Below are positions 34,259 to 44,883 of a stretch of DNA of 64,000 nucleotides, piece by piece (within the stretch, counting starts at the first letter, position 1; each line of letters starts with the position of its first letter). The stretch is from Datisca glomerata (lineage: Eukaryota; Streptophyta; Magnoliopsida; Cucurbitales; Datiscaceae): the NCBI GenBank assembly GCA_003255025.1, contig QANY01013809.1, positions 558,001 to 622,000 of the forward strand, read 5' to 3'. Under the pieces are notes generated by a model. That model did no database searches. It was given only the letters and a program-made list of their open reading frames with translations, and was not told the origin of the DNA. The translations under genes were made by a program, and so were the position numbers.

Positions 34259-35421
34259 TTGTTGCTCAGACCCAGAGAAAAAAGAACTTCATGTTTCAAT
34301 CTTGTGGATAGAAAAAGAACTCGACGAGATGACGACAATTAGGTTTCCGTGAAGAAGGGATGTAGCCACGACGGGCGCGACGATGAGATGTAGTGACGCC
34401 GTTCTCTTCTTCGATGAACCTATACGAGATGATAAAGCAACGGTCGAAGCAATGAGAGGAAGGATCTCTGTGCTTTGTATTTTGGAGAAGAATCGAGAAA
34501 GGATCGCCTTTGCTTCTCTTTGAAAATCAAGAAGAAGATCGAGCTTCTGAGAGAGCTCAAGAAGGAACCGATTCGAGCTAGTGTAGAACAGTACCTGGAC
34601 TCCAAATTTTACCTTTAACTCCCGCTTTACTCCAAGTCCCTCTCGTCCAAAATTTGGACATCCCGTTTTTTTTCTTCTAATAAGATTTATTTTATGTGAT
34701 TTTTAAAAATTCTTATGTTTTGATTTTTTACATGAGGAGACTACAACTCTTCTATTTACTATTTATAAAATATCATATTTCTTATAGTGTATGTTATCAA
34801 TTATAATTTTTATGATGATAAATGAGTTGAGTCAAAATAATATATTGGTTATAAGATGAAAGTGATAACAGTATATGATGATTCTTCATTTATTTCTTTA
34901 TGTTAGTCAATATCTTCTGAGTTGGTTATTGACATTTCAAACTTTCAATTAATGGTTAAGTTAAATTTCGGTGGAGGATGAAAAGACATTTTAGAAATTA
35001 AAAAGTTGATTCGGATGTGGAGTAATATTTTTCGATGCTGAATATGGATAGAAGTTTGTCACGTCCACTTAGTCTTTTGGATAGAATCGTGGATAGTTCG
35101 CCAAGTGTTATTCTTCGCAAAAAATCAGTTGTGTTGAGTGAAGCTGTTTCTTCTCCAGCTGTAAGTATTGAGTCAATTCAACCATTTTTTGTTGATGATG
35201 TTGATATAGATAATTTTCCTTCAACATTTGATATCGTGAGAATGCATTGTTTGAAAGCGAGAATGAATTGAAGAAATCTTTACGTCTTATTGCGGTTCAG
35301 TCTAACTTCTAATTTAAGACTGATGGGTCTAATAGAAATAGGTATGTCGTGTCTTGCGTTGGTTAAAACTATAAGTGGTTTTTGCGTTCTTCTCGTCATA
35401 AAGGTGATCAGATGTGGATTT

Positions 35422-36483
35422 TGCTGGTCGTCGCGGAGGAAGCATTGAGGCGCGTGGCCTTTTAAAAAAATAAACTTTTAATAAAAATAAAAATTTTAAT
35501 AAAACAAAACTTGTGCAACGCCACGATAATCAAATAAAAACTTTTATTGAAAACTATTTTTCAATCAGTCAAGATCCATTATATATTTATAAGTTAAATC
35601 TACAACATACAAGGTTATGAATTATATACTTCTTGTAGTCTATATCAAGTGCTCTTGCAAAACCCAATCAATCATCTGTTCTCATGAAATCATTCCAACA
35701 GTCAGTAGACTCTGAGATCCACACCAAGATCTTTCAAGTCAATCATCAACGCACTAGGACGTGTGTGGGCACGTAGAATATTATAAGACACTTTTTCTGT
35801 CTCCAGATGTTCTCAACGCATGAGATCTACAGATTTAGTGAAAATGACTTTAATGAGTTGATTCTTTAAAAGAACGTGATGATTATTCTTTAAAAGACTT
35901 GATTAATGTTCAATCACAGAATAAAATCTCTATAACATCAATCGTGTTCTCAATATAAACTATTGATTGACAAAGTGATGATTTGATCAACTGATTATCT
36001 CCTCTTCTTTTTTTAAACCACCAAGGCCATTAAATTAATATATGTACATATTCTAGATAATATCGTATCCTATTTAGGGATAAACTAAAATAATATTTAA
36101 TTATAAAATTACCAACTGATGTAGGACCCACTACAATTGTGCGCAACTACAGTGTCACCCGGCACTGCAATGTGTCGTGAGACAGCATAATGCCTCACGG
36201 CACCACTGTAGTGTCATATGACACCACAGTAGCCCTTGATAATTTCTGATACCCTACTAGTGATTGAGACGTGGCAATTAATGTGAATTAAATATTTATT
36301 TTAATCAGATAATTATTTAAATATTAATTAATTTAATATTAACATATATGATCATCCCTATCAACTAACTTATCTGTTATTTTACAAATAAACAATTTAT
36401 TTGATTTAAATATTTATCTAATAATAATTTAACTATCTAATTTCATAAATTAGATATTATGTTTCACTTGTCGATAATTATTT

Positions 36484-36516
<33 letters not shown>

Positions 36517-37660
36517 ATTGTGGAGAATTATATTTAAATATATAAATAATTCAATTAATTAATCACACATAATTCTCTCATAATTATCGACTCGCCCTAG
36601 AGTAAAAATTCATTTTGCAAGTCTGTCATTTTCTCATGTCCTAAAATATTCACACCTTAGACAGCGTAGTATAGAGGTGACTTGAAGACCATTGACCTAT
36701 AATCCTAAACTCCAATAAATCAGATTATTAATTAAACTCTTTAATTAAATAATCTTATTTATTATTTCTATTATTACTCCACTATAAATATGGAATTATA
36801 CTCTTAGAGATTATAGAATGTATTTACAAAGTAATCTCATGCAGTCCGTTGACATAATCATTTCATATAGTTCTGTCATCTAATTTTTGGTTCGTAAATT
36901 AGAAGTGATCAAAATTATCATTTTACCCTTCTAATTACCTCTTGATCCTTAAGTATCATTAATCTATTAGTGAATGGTTAATTTATAATCTTATTATAAA
37001 TTTGAGCTCAATAACCATTTGAGTTCCAGAATTAACACTTAAAGAAATCAATATACGATCCGTTAAGAAAGCTTAGATTTCAAATCTTGTAAGATCATGT
37101 CCCTAACCATCCACATCACTAAATCTCTAAAACAAAAATCGCTAACTTGATTAACAAACAGACCTTAACGAGTGAATCAAAAGATCCAGTGAACATGCAT
37201 ATGAGTTCATGACTACTCAGGATTCAGACTGATCTACGTATGATCATCGAATTAATGTGTATTAAATATTTATGATAAACGGCACATTAATATATTAATT
37301 TACATTGATCATGTCATATAAATCTTATTATATAAATTACATTCACTAAGATGTCTATCCACATCAATGATCCAGATCTAGATCACACGCATTCATAATG
37401 CTTAGTGAATCGTACTAGCAGTCATTCATTAAAAATTCAATATTTTAATATATTGCTGACAACTTTATTTATTACCTATGATCTTAATTATCTCGTAACT
37501 AATATAAGATCAGAGTCTCATTAATCAATACAAAATTTTCATATATTTATATAAATTATTCAACAATAATTTAAAAAAACAATTATAAGAAAAATGAAAT
37601 CCTCCTTATATTTCATATCAAAATGTCAATACACATGCTTTGAGGACATAACCCCCAACA
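35422..37660 (-). repeat. Copia-1 3' LTR (2239 bp)
   Basis: On the plus strand it starts TGCTGGTCGTCGCGG and ends CATAACCCCCAACA, i.e. TG...CA ends. It contains a perfect 14-bp palindrome GTGTCATATGACAC at 36211-36224 and an (AC)n(AT)n tract at 36484-36516. Confidence 0.9.
36484..36516. repeat. (AC)n(AT)n microsatellite in the Copia-1 3' LTR
   Basis: AC run then AT run. The corresponding place in the other LTR (about 43715-43740) lacks the AC run, so it expanded after insertion. Confidence 0.9.
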
Positions 37661-37675
37661 ATCTCCCGCTTGCCC
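37661..37675 (-). promoter_or_regulatory. Copia-1 polypurine tract
   Basis: The minus strand reads GGGCAAGCGGGAGAT right before the 3' LTR. It primes plus-strand DNA synthesis. Nearly the same tract precedes the LTR at 26821. Confidence 0.85.
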
Positions 37676-37856
37676 TAAAGAAAATGTGGCATCTCACGAT
37701 CTCTCTTACAAGATGATATTTCCTCTATATGTGTTTGCCCCTCTTGTGACTTCTCGGTTCTTTGGAATTTGCTACCGCCTCACTGTTATCATAGTACACG
37801 ATCAGTGGCTTGTTCATATCTGGAACTACTTCTTGATCAGAATAGAACTTTTTGAG

Positions 37857-38270
37857 TCATACCGTTTCTTTCGCAGCTTCACAAACCACTATATATTCGA
37901 CTTCTATAGTGGAATCTGCAATGCTGAATTGTTTAATACTTATCCGGACTACTGTTCCTCCACTTAGGGTGAATACTGATTCAGATGTCGACTTTCGACT
38001 GTCTCTATCTAATTGAAAATCAAAATCAGTATATCTAGTGGGGTTCAGGTCTCCACCGGAACAATTAAGCATATAGTTTCTCGTTCTCCTAAGATACTTG
38101 AGAATGTGCTTTATTGCAATCCAGTGTTCCAAACCCAGATTCGATTGATAACGACTGACAATTCTCACTGCGTAACAGATTTCAAGTCTCGTACACAACA
38201 TGATATACATGAGACTTCAAACTGTTGAAGCATAGGGAACCTTTCTCATATCTTCTTCCTCCTGAGGTTT
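37857..38270 (-). pseudogene. Copia-1 RNaseH region
   Basis: The minus strand gives LGLEHWIAIKHILKYLRRTR, NPTRYTDFDFQLDRDSRKST and VEYIVVCEAAKETV, the usual copia RNaseH segment. The frame is broken upstream (38220) and downstream (37856). Confidence 0.88.
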
Positions 38271-38279
38271 CCTTAAAGA

Positions 38280-38870
38280 AGACAATTTCATGTCCGGCCG
38301 GTTATTAGTCTTTCTTGGAATTCTCCATAGAGAATCTCCCCAGCACCTTATCAATATAATATGCCTAAGAAAGTGTCAATAACTTGTTATTTTTATCCCT
38401 TAGGATTTGGTTGCCTAGAACATAGCTCGCTTCTCCCAAATCTTTCATTTGACATTTCTCAGCGAACCACTTCTTTACTTTTGACAAAGTTTCTACATCA
38501 TTCCCAGTGAGTAAAATATCATCAACTTAAAGAACTAAAAAAATTATTATCTTAACTTTGGTGTATTTATAAACACAGGCTTCGTCAACATTTTGCTCGA
38601 AGTCATAAGACTTTATGATCTCGTCAAAGGTAAGATTCCAAGATCTAGATACTTGCTTTAATCCATAAATGGATTTAAGCAACTTGCATACTTTATGATC
38701 TTGCCCATTTTGTACGAACCATTCTGGTTGCATCATATAGATGTTTTCTTCAAGAGAGTCATTCAGAAAAGCTGTCTTGACGTCCATTTTCCATATCTCA
38801 TAGTCAAAACTAGCAGCCATGGACAAAAGGATGCGAATGGATTTTAGCATGGCCATAGGGGAGAATGTCT
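38280..38870 (-). pseudogene. Copia-1 reverse transcriptase region
   Basis: The minus strand gives KSIRILLSMAASFDYEIWKM, then DVKTAFLN with the first catalytic Asp, CKLLKSIYGLKQVSRSWN, and a stop where the Tyr of the YVDD box should be (about 38527-38529), followed by VDDILL. The rest of the palm and connection continues to about 38280. Confidence 0.9.
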
Positions 38871-39481
38871 CTTCCTAATCGACTCCCTCCCTCGTTACTT
38901 TTCCATATGCACCTATTTTTTCTTAAAGATCCATTTACATCCAATGGGCCTGAGATCTACAAGTTTCCAGACGGTATTGGAATACATAGATTCTACTCCC
39001 TGGTTCATGGCATCTTGCCATTTCTCATTTTCAGGATCATCAATTGCTTATTCATAAGATAATGGATCGCCCTTATTAGTGTCTGACAATAGGACATGTG
39101 CCTCTATTTCGTAGTGAACTGGTTGCCTCACAACCCTCCCACTATGACATTGCACCAGGGTTTCCTTTGCAGGAACTGTGGTTTCTCTGTTTTATCGTTT
39201 ATCAATAGAAATTGAAGGTGGTCTGATCTAATCAGTCGATAATTTCCTGAGAACTACTTTGCTATGAAGTTTGTAGTTTGCATATAGTCATGCTCAAGAA
39301 AGGTTGCATTTATCGATACAAACACCTTTTGATCATTGTGACTATAAAACTACCAACCTCTAGTCTCTAGAGAATAGCCAACGAATATGCATACCTCAGA
39401 CCTTGAGTGTAACTTTCCGGTCTTGGGTCTAAGAACGTGAGTTGGACATTTCATCACTATAAAGGCATCTTGCTTACAGAC

Positions 39482-40008
39482 TTAGAGGGTGCTACATTCA
39501 AAATGTAAGTTACTGTGTGTAAGATATCCCAAAAATGTAAGTGACAATGATAAGTAGCTTAACATCGACCTAACCATATCCAATAAAGTTTGGTTTCTCC
39601 TTTCTACAATATTATTTTGTTGTGGTGTTCCAGATGGTGTAAGTTGGGATATGATTCCACACTCCAGCAAATAATCCTTAAATTCTAAATCAAAATCCTC
39701 AAAAAACCAGGAATATAATAAATATCGTTCAAAACTAAGTAATCATATCTAAAGAGTAAATGAACTATCCCTAATGTTTTAGCTGACACGAGCGCACCAC
39801 TACGAACTCTAAAAATGACATTGTCATCAGTTAACTCTCTTGACGAATCAAGCATCTGCAAAGAAGAACATACATGGTTAGTGGCTCCTGAATCAAATAT
39901 CCAATATGACAAATCATATCCCACTAAACAAGCTTCGAGTACAAGTAAATCATATTTACCTTTCTTTTTCAGCTTTACAGTTTCTCTTCCAATGACCTTC
40001 AACCCCAT
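39482..40008 (-). pseudogene. Copia-1 protease joined to the end of the integrase; core deleted
   Basis: 40008-39700 holds the aspartic protease with an intact WIFDSGATNHVC, ending ...NDIYYIPGF. Directly after it, in another frame, the minus strand reads DLEFKDYLLECGIISQLT and GTPQQNNIVERRNQTLLDMV, the last third of the integrase core with its Glu. The HHCC finger and the first two catalytic Asp are missing: only about 90 residues separate the two motifs, where a full copy has about 300. Confidence 0.88.
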
Positions 40009-40452
40009 AGTGGAAACACTTTCCTTTAGGCTTGCTGTCTTTCTTGTTCTTCTTGGCTTTCGGCTAGTTTTGGCTTTCTTTACTCTTTAGTTCTTACTCT
40101 TGTCCTTACCATTGCTCGTCTTCCTTTTCTTATTCTTGCTTGACAACATTTACCTCGCTCTCTTTGGTCATTCTAAGGTTGAATGACTCAAAAGTCTGCA
40201 GTTCATTCAATAATTGGGTCATGTTTAATTGTAACTTGTTCATAACATAGTTGATCGTGAACGCAGAAAAGCTGGTGTGAGCGACTCTAGTATGATGCTA
40301 ACTTGAGTCCGCTCATCAATGATCGCCCCATGTACTTCTGCCTCGTGCATTATATTGATCAAGTTCAAAACATGTTCTCGAACATAAGTACTCTTCCTCA
40401 TCTTAGTTGTCGTATAACATCTAATGGCCTCATGATGACTTCGATCGGACTG

Positions 40453-40773
40453 CTACCCAAACATTGCCTGTAAAGATTCCATGATTTCATAGGTAGTCTC
40501 CATGCGTTCATGCTTGATTCTCAGAACATCGTTCATGCTCACAAGCATGTAGCATTTCGCCTTGTTGTTTGATAGGATCCAAGCATCATATTTGTCCTTA
40601 ACATTCTTAGGGGTGTTAGCAGCGAGCTCCTCAGGACATTCTTCAGTAAGAACGAACTTATGGTTCTCATAAATCAGCATTAAATTCATATTTTGTTTCC
40701 AACGTACAAAATTATCACCATTCAATTTCTTAAGAGCGAGTAAAACAGTAACATGGTTGCCCATGGTAGACAT
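40453..40773 (-). pseudogene. Copia-1 GAG, N-terminal part
   Basis: Starts MSTMGNHVTVLLALKKLNGD (40773) and continues NFVRWKQNMNLMLIYENHKF and CYMLVSMNDVLRIKHERMET, typical of the copia GAG (UBN2) domain. The zinc knuckle region downstream (40010-40450) is decayed. Confidence 0.85.
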
Positions 40774-40899
40774 AATATTGATAACTGAAATTTTAAACAT
40801 ACGTGATTCAATATAATTGATAAATATCTTGAATTCGATAAGTAAACGCGATGCATGAATGCAATCATAATAAATACATAAATTTAGCATTTACTAATC

Positions 40900-42711
40900 A
40901 CGATAAGACAACCCAACGATTAATATGCCGCCTTATGGTCGGTCAGATTAATCTCAGACTGTCTATGAGACATTCTCATCCTTATTAATTAAAACTTAAA
41001 ATATCTCATATTTTCTCTTTTAACAATAAGGTATCGCTTGTCAAGTCACAACTATCTACATGAAAGATTAATTGTGACTTTGTGAGTGTAACCCATCATT
41101 TTAGATTTCATGACTTTTATTTAGAATATGTCGCCTTAGGGTCGATCAAAACTAAACTACTTCATTTCATCTTATCTTCTTAAGAAGTCCAACCTTGGTA
41201 TTGGTACAGCTCGAAACCTTCATTGGGGGATGAAAATAAAACCATCTCGAGGCCCTCACTACACCTCACAGTGTTGTACTAATGATGGAGATTATAGGTT
41301 ATATTGACATGTCAACATTCTCTCACTCAGTATTTTAACTAATCAATTATTTCTAAATTAATTACTTATTAAAATAATAACTTTATGAATATTTAATTAT
41401 CGATCAATACAATCTCATTGGTCTAAGTTCATTTAACTTTCTGAAGCACCTAAGTCATAATTAGGTGAACTTAGATGAACTAATTAGTTATATTCATCAA
41501 ATTTTAATAAAACTTTTTTACTAAAGTCGGTTAACTTAAAAGTTACTATAGCATTTAGTGTGGTGTGATTACCAAGTTTTGACTAGTTAAAACCTGACAG
41601 TTTACATGCAATTGATTTCATAAAGCAATACATATAAACATATTAGAACAATCCTAATAAATCATGTTTCTACATATGAGATGCATGATTAAATAAAACT
41701 GTGTGAGATTTTCATGTATGACATGTCATCGACTAATGCATGGACATGTTATCAAACATAACAATTAAACAATTATTTTAACAATTAAATAAAATAATAA
41801 TGGATCAAGTGACTATTGGGTATTTCTAAATTACAACCCTTGAAAGAAAGAAATAAATACAAAGCAAACTTCAAGAATACACATTTCTCAAATATTGTCT
41901 CATCCTCCTGATGTTCATCTTCATAATCTTCAAGTTTTGGACAAAACCCTTTTTAATTAGAAAAAATATTTTTCTTAATTAAAACAATTTCTATAATTTT
42001 TTTTAATATAGTTGACTTTGACCTAGTCAAATAAACATTTTATTTGATTTGGTCAAACTCAATCAACCTATTTATTTTTAATTTTCATAAAATCAAAAAT
42101 TAATAATTAAAATTAAATTACATTAATTTCAAGATTTAAATAGATAATTAAAAGAGTTTGAGTTTTAATGAAACACTTACGTGATAGAGTTGATTGTAGG
42201 GTTTGTTGAAAACTTTCTTAAAATGTGACAATAGTTGTCACCAACGATAGGACTTTCCGATCGCCGCCCATCACCATCGTTACCTGTCTCACTGCAGGCA
42301 GCCACCTGCCGCGTCGGACAGTCACTGTTCACCGCTGGTACAGTATTGTCGGCACTATTCACCTACACGGAAACAGTAAATTCCTGGTGTGAACAATGTT
42401 TTCACATATGAACAATGTTTACACGTGAACAATAAATTTATGTCGTTCGTCTGGTGCGTTATTCATTTTCTCGCATTCGTAATAATTACAATAATATTCA
42501 AAATAAAATTACAAATATTCCTACGCCTCAATTCGACTTACACAAGATCTAGGAAAAATTGAAATAAAGTCTAACCCAATAATCACCATACAATCAATGA
42601 TCCATTATTTTTCATACATTCAAAAAAATATATATCATCATACATATCTTATATTATATGGATAATGCAAGAAAACTCACACAACATTTAACATGTAAGT
42701 ATATAAAGACA
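40900..42711 (-). other. Copia-1 untranslated leader
   Basis: About 1.8 kb between the primer-binding site and GAG with no convincing protein. The segment 42400-42690 is shared, in opposite orientation, with 24478-24760. Confidence 0.6.
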
Positions 42712-42723
42712 GATCTGATACCA
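42712..42723 (-). promoter_or_regulatory. Copia-1 primer-binding site
   Basis: The minus strand reads TGGTATCAGATC, complementary to the 3' end of initiator-Met tRNA, two bases inside the 5' LTR. Confidence 0.92.
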
Positions 42724-42725
42724 TT

Positions 42726-44883
42726 TGCTGATCATCGCGGCGCGTGCGCGGCATAAGCGTGAAGGCGCGCGGCCTTTTAAAAAAATAAACTTTTAATTAA
42801 AATCGAATCTTTTAATAAAATAAAACTTGCACAATGTCATGATAACGAAATAAAAACTTTTATTGAAAACTTCTTTTCAATCAGTCAGAATTCATTATAT
42901 ATTTATAAGTTAAATCTACAACGTACAAGGTTGTAAATGATATACCTCTTCTAGTCTATATAAAGTGTCCTTACAAAAATTGATCAATCCTTCGTTCCCA
43001 CGAAATCGTTCCAGTGATCAGTTGACTATGAGATCCACACTAAGATCTTCCAAGTCAATCCTCAACGCACTAGGACGTGTGTGAACATGTAGAATATTAC
43101 AAGACATTTTTTTGTCTCTAGATGTTCTCCACACATTAGATCTAGAGATTTATGGATAATGACTTCAGTGAGACGATTCTCTAAAAGAATGTGATGATTA
43201 TTTTTTTAAAGATTTGATTAATGTTTAATCACAGAAGAAAATCTCTCTAACACCAATCATGTTCTCAATTTAACTCTTGATTGACAAACTGATTATCTTC
43301 TCTTCTTTTTAACCACCAAGGTCAATAGAATAATATCTGTATATATTCTAGATAATGGCGTATCAGATTTTTAGGGATAAACTGAAATAATGTTTAATTG
43401 TAAACTTACCAATTGCAGTGAGACTCGCTGCTATTGTGCACAACAGTAGTGTCACATGGCACTGTTGTGTCGCACACTCACTACTGTAGCGATTAGTGAT
43501 TGACACGTGATAATTATTGTGAATTAAATATTTATTTTAATCAGATAATTATCTAGATATCAGATAATACAAAATTAACATATCTGATTATCCATATCGA
43601 CTAACTTATTTGTTTTTTCACAAATAACAGATTTAGTTGATTTAAATTATTATCTAATAATAATTTAATTATCTAATTTTATAAATTAGAAATTTTGTCT
43701 CACTTATCGATAATTAAAAAAATCAATAATTATATATATAATTTTGAAATTATATTTAAATATATAAATAATTCAACTAATTAACTTTTATTTAATTAAT
43801 CACACATAATTATCTCATAATTATGTACTTGCCTTAGAATAAAAATTCTTTTTGCAAGTTAGTCATTTTCTCATGTCCTGAAATATTCACGCCCTAGGGA
43901 TCATAGTATAGATGTGACTTGGAGACCACAGACCTATAATCCTATACTCCAATAAACCCTATTATTAAATAATATTAATTTATTAATTCTATTATTACTC
44001 CACTATAAATATGAAATTGCACTCTTAGAGATTATAGAATATATTTACAGAGTATTCTCATGAGAACACTAACATAATCATTTAATGTAGTTCTATCATC
44101 CAATTATTGATTCGTAAATGATAATTGGTCAAAACTACGATTTTACCGTTCTAATTATATTTTGATCCTTAAGTACCATTAATCCACTAGTGAATGACTA
44201 ATTTATAATTTTATTATAAATTATAGCTCATTAACCATTCAGTTTCGGAATTAACACTTAAGGGAACCAATATACGATCCGTTAGGAAATCTTAGATTCC
44301 AAATCTTGTAAGATCATGTCTCCAGCCATCCACATAACTAAATCTTCAAAATAAAAGTCACTAGCATGATTAACAAACAGACCTTAACGAGTGAACCAAA
44401 AGATCCAGTAGACATACATAGAAGTTCAGGACAACTCAGGATTCGGACTGATCTATATATGATCATTGAATTGATGTGTATTAAATCTTTATTATAAACG
44501 ACACGTTAATAAAGGTATTAATTCATATTGGTCCTTCCATATATAATCTTATTATATAAAGCACATGCACTAAGATGTCTATCCACATCAATGATCTGGA
44601 TCTTGATCACACGGATTCATAATGCTTAGTAAACCTTACTAGCAACCATTCATTAAAGATTGCATAATGTAATATATTGCTGACAATTTTATTCATTATC
44701 TATGATCTTAATCATCTCTTACTAAAATAAGATCATAGTCTCATTAATGAACATGGAATTTTTAGATATTTATATAAATTATTCAATAATAATTTAAAAG
44801 AACAATTATAAGAAAAATGTAATCCTCTTTAAATTTCATATGAAAATATCAATATACATGATTTGGGGGTATAACCCACAACC
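42726..44883 (-). repeat. Copia-1 5' LTR (2158 bp)
   Basis: On the plus strand it starts TGCTGATCATCGCGG and ends near ATAACCCACAACC, so one end has lost its terminal A. Compared with the other LTR it is about 80 bp shorter, partly in the palindrome-rich part (43420-43500). Confidence 0.88.

Larger units (their letters stand above)
29848..34789. mobile_element. CACTA-type DNA transposon carrying host gene exons
   Basis: The left end reads TACTACAAAAAATATGACAT; the right end on the opposite strand reads CACTATAAGAAATATGATAT. Over 25 bp there are 19 matches, and all six differences are transitions. Both ends are bordered by TAT (29845-29847 and 34790-34792), a 3-bp target duplication as CACTA elements make. 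I see no CACTA transposase in the 4.9 kb, so the element is non-autonomous. It carries exons of an AAMP-like WD40 gene (31214-32919) and of a second gene (33317-33530). Confidence 0.72.
35422..44883 (-). mobile_element. Copia-1 retrotransposon, minus orientation
   Basis: LTRs at 35422-37660 and 42726-44883. On the minus strand the order is LTR, tRNA-iMet-type primer site, leader, GAG, protease, integrase remnant, RT, RNaseH, polypurine tract, LTR: the Ty1-copia order. The flanks are GATTT (35417-35421) and GATTG (44884-44888), a 5-bp target duplication with one change. It sits in the MULE-2 transposase. Dead: the integrase core is deleted and the RT active-site box contains a stop. Confidence 0.92.
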
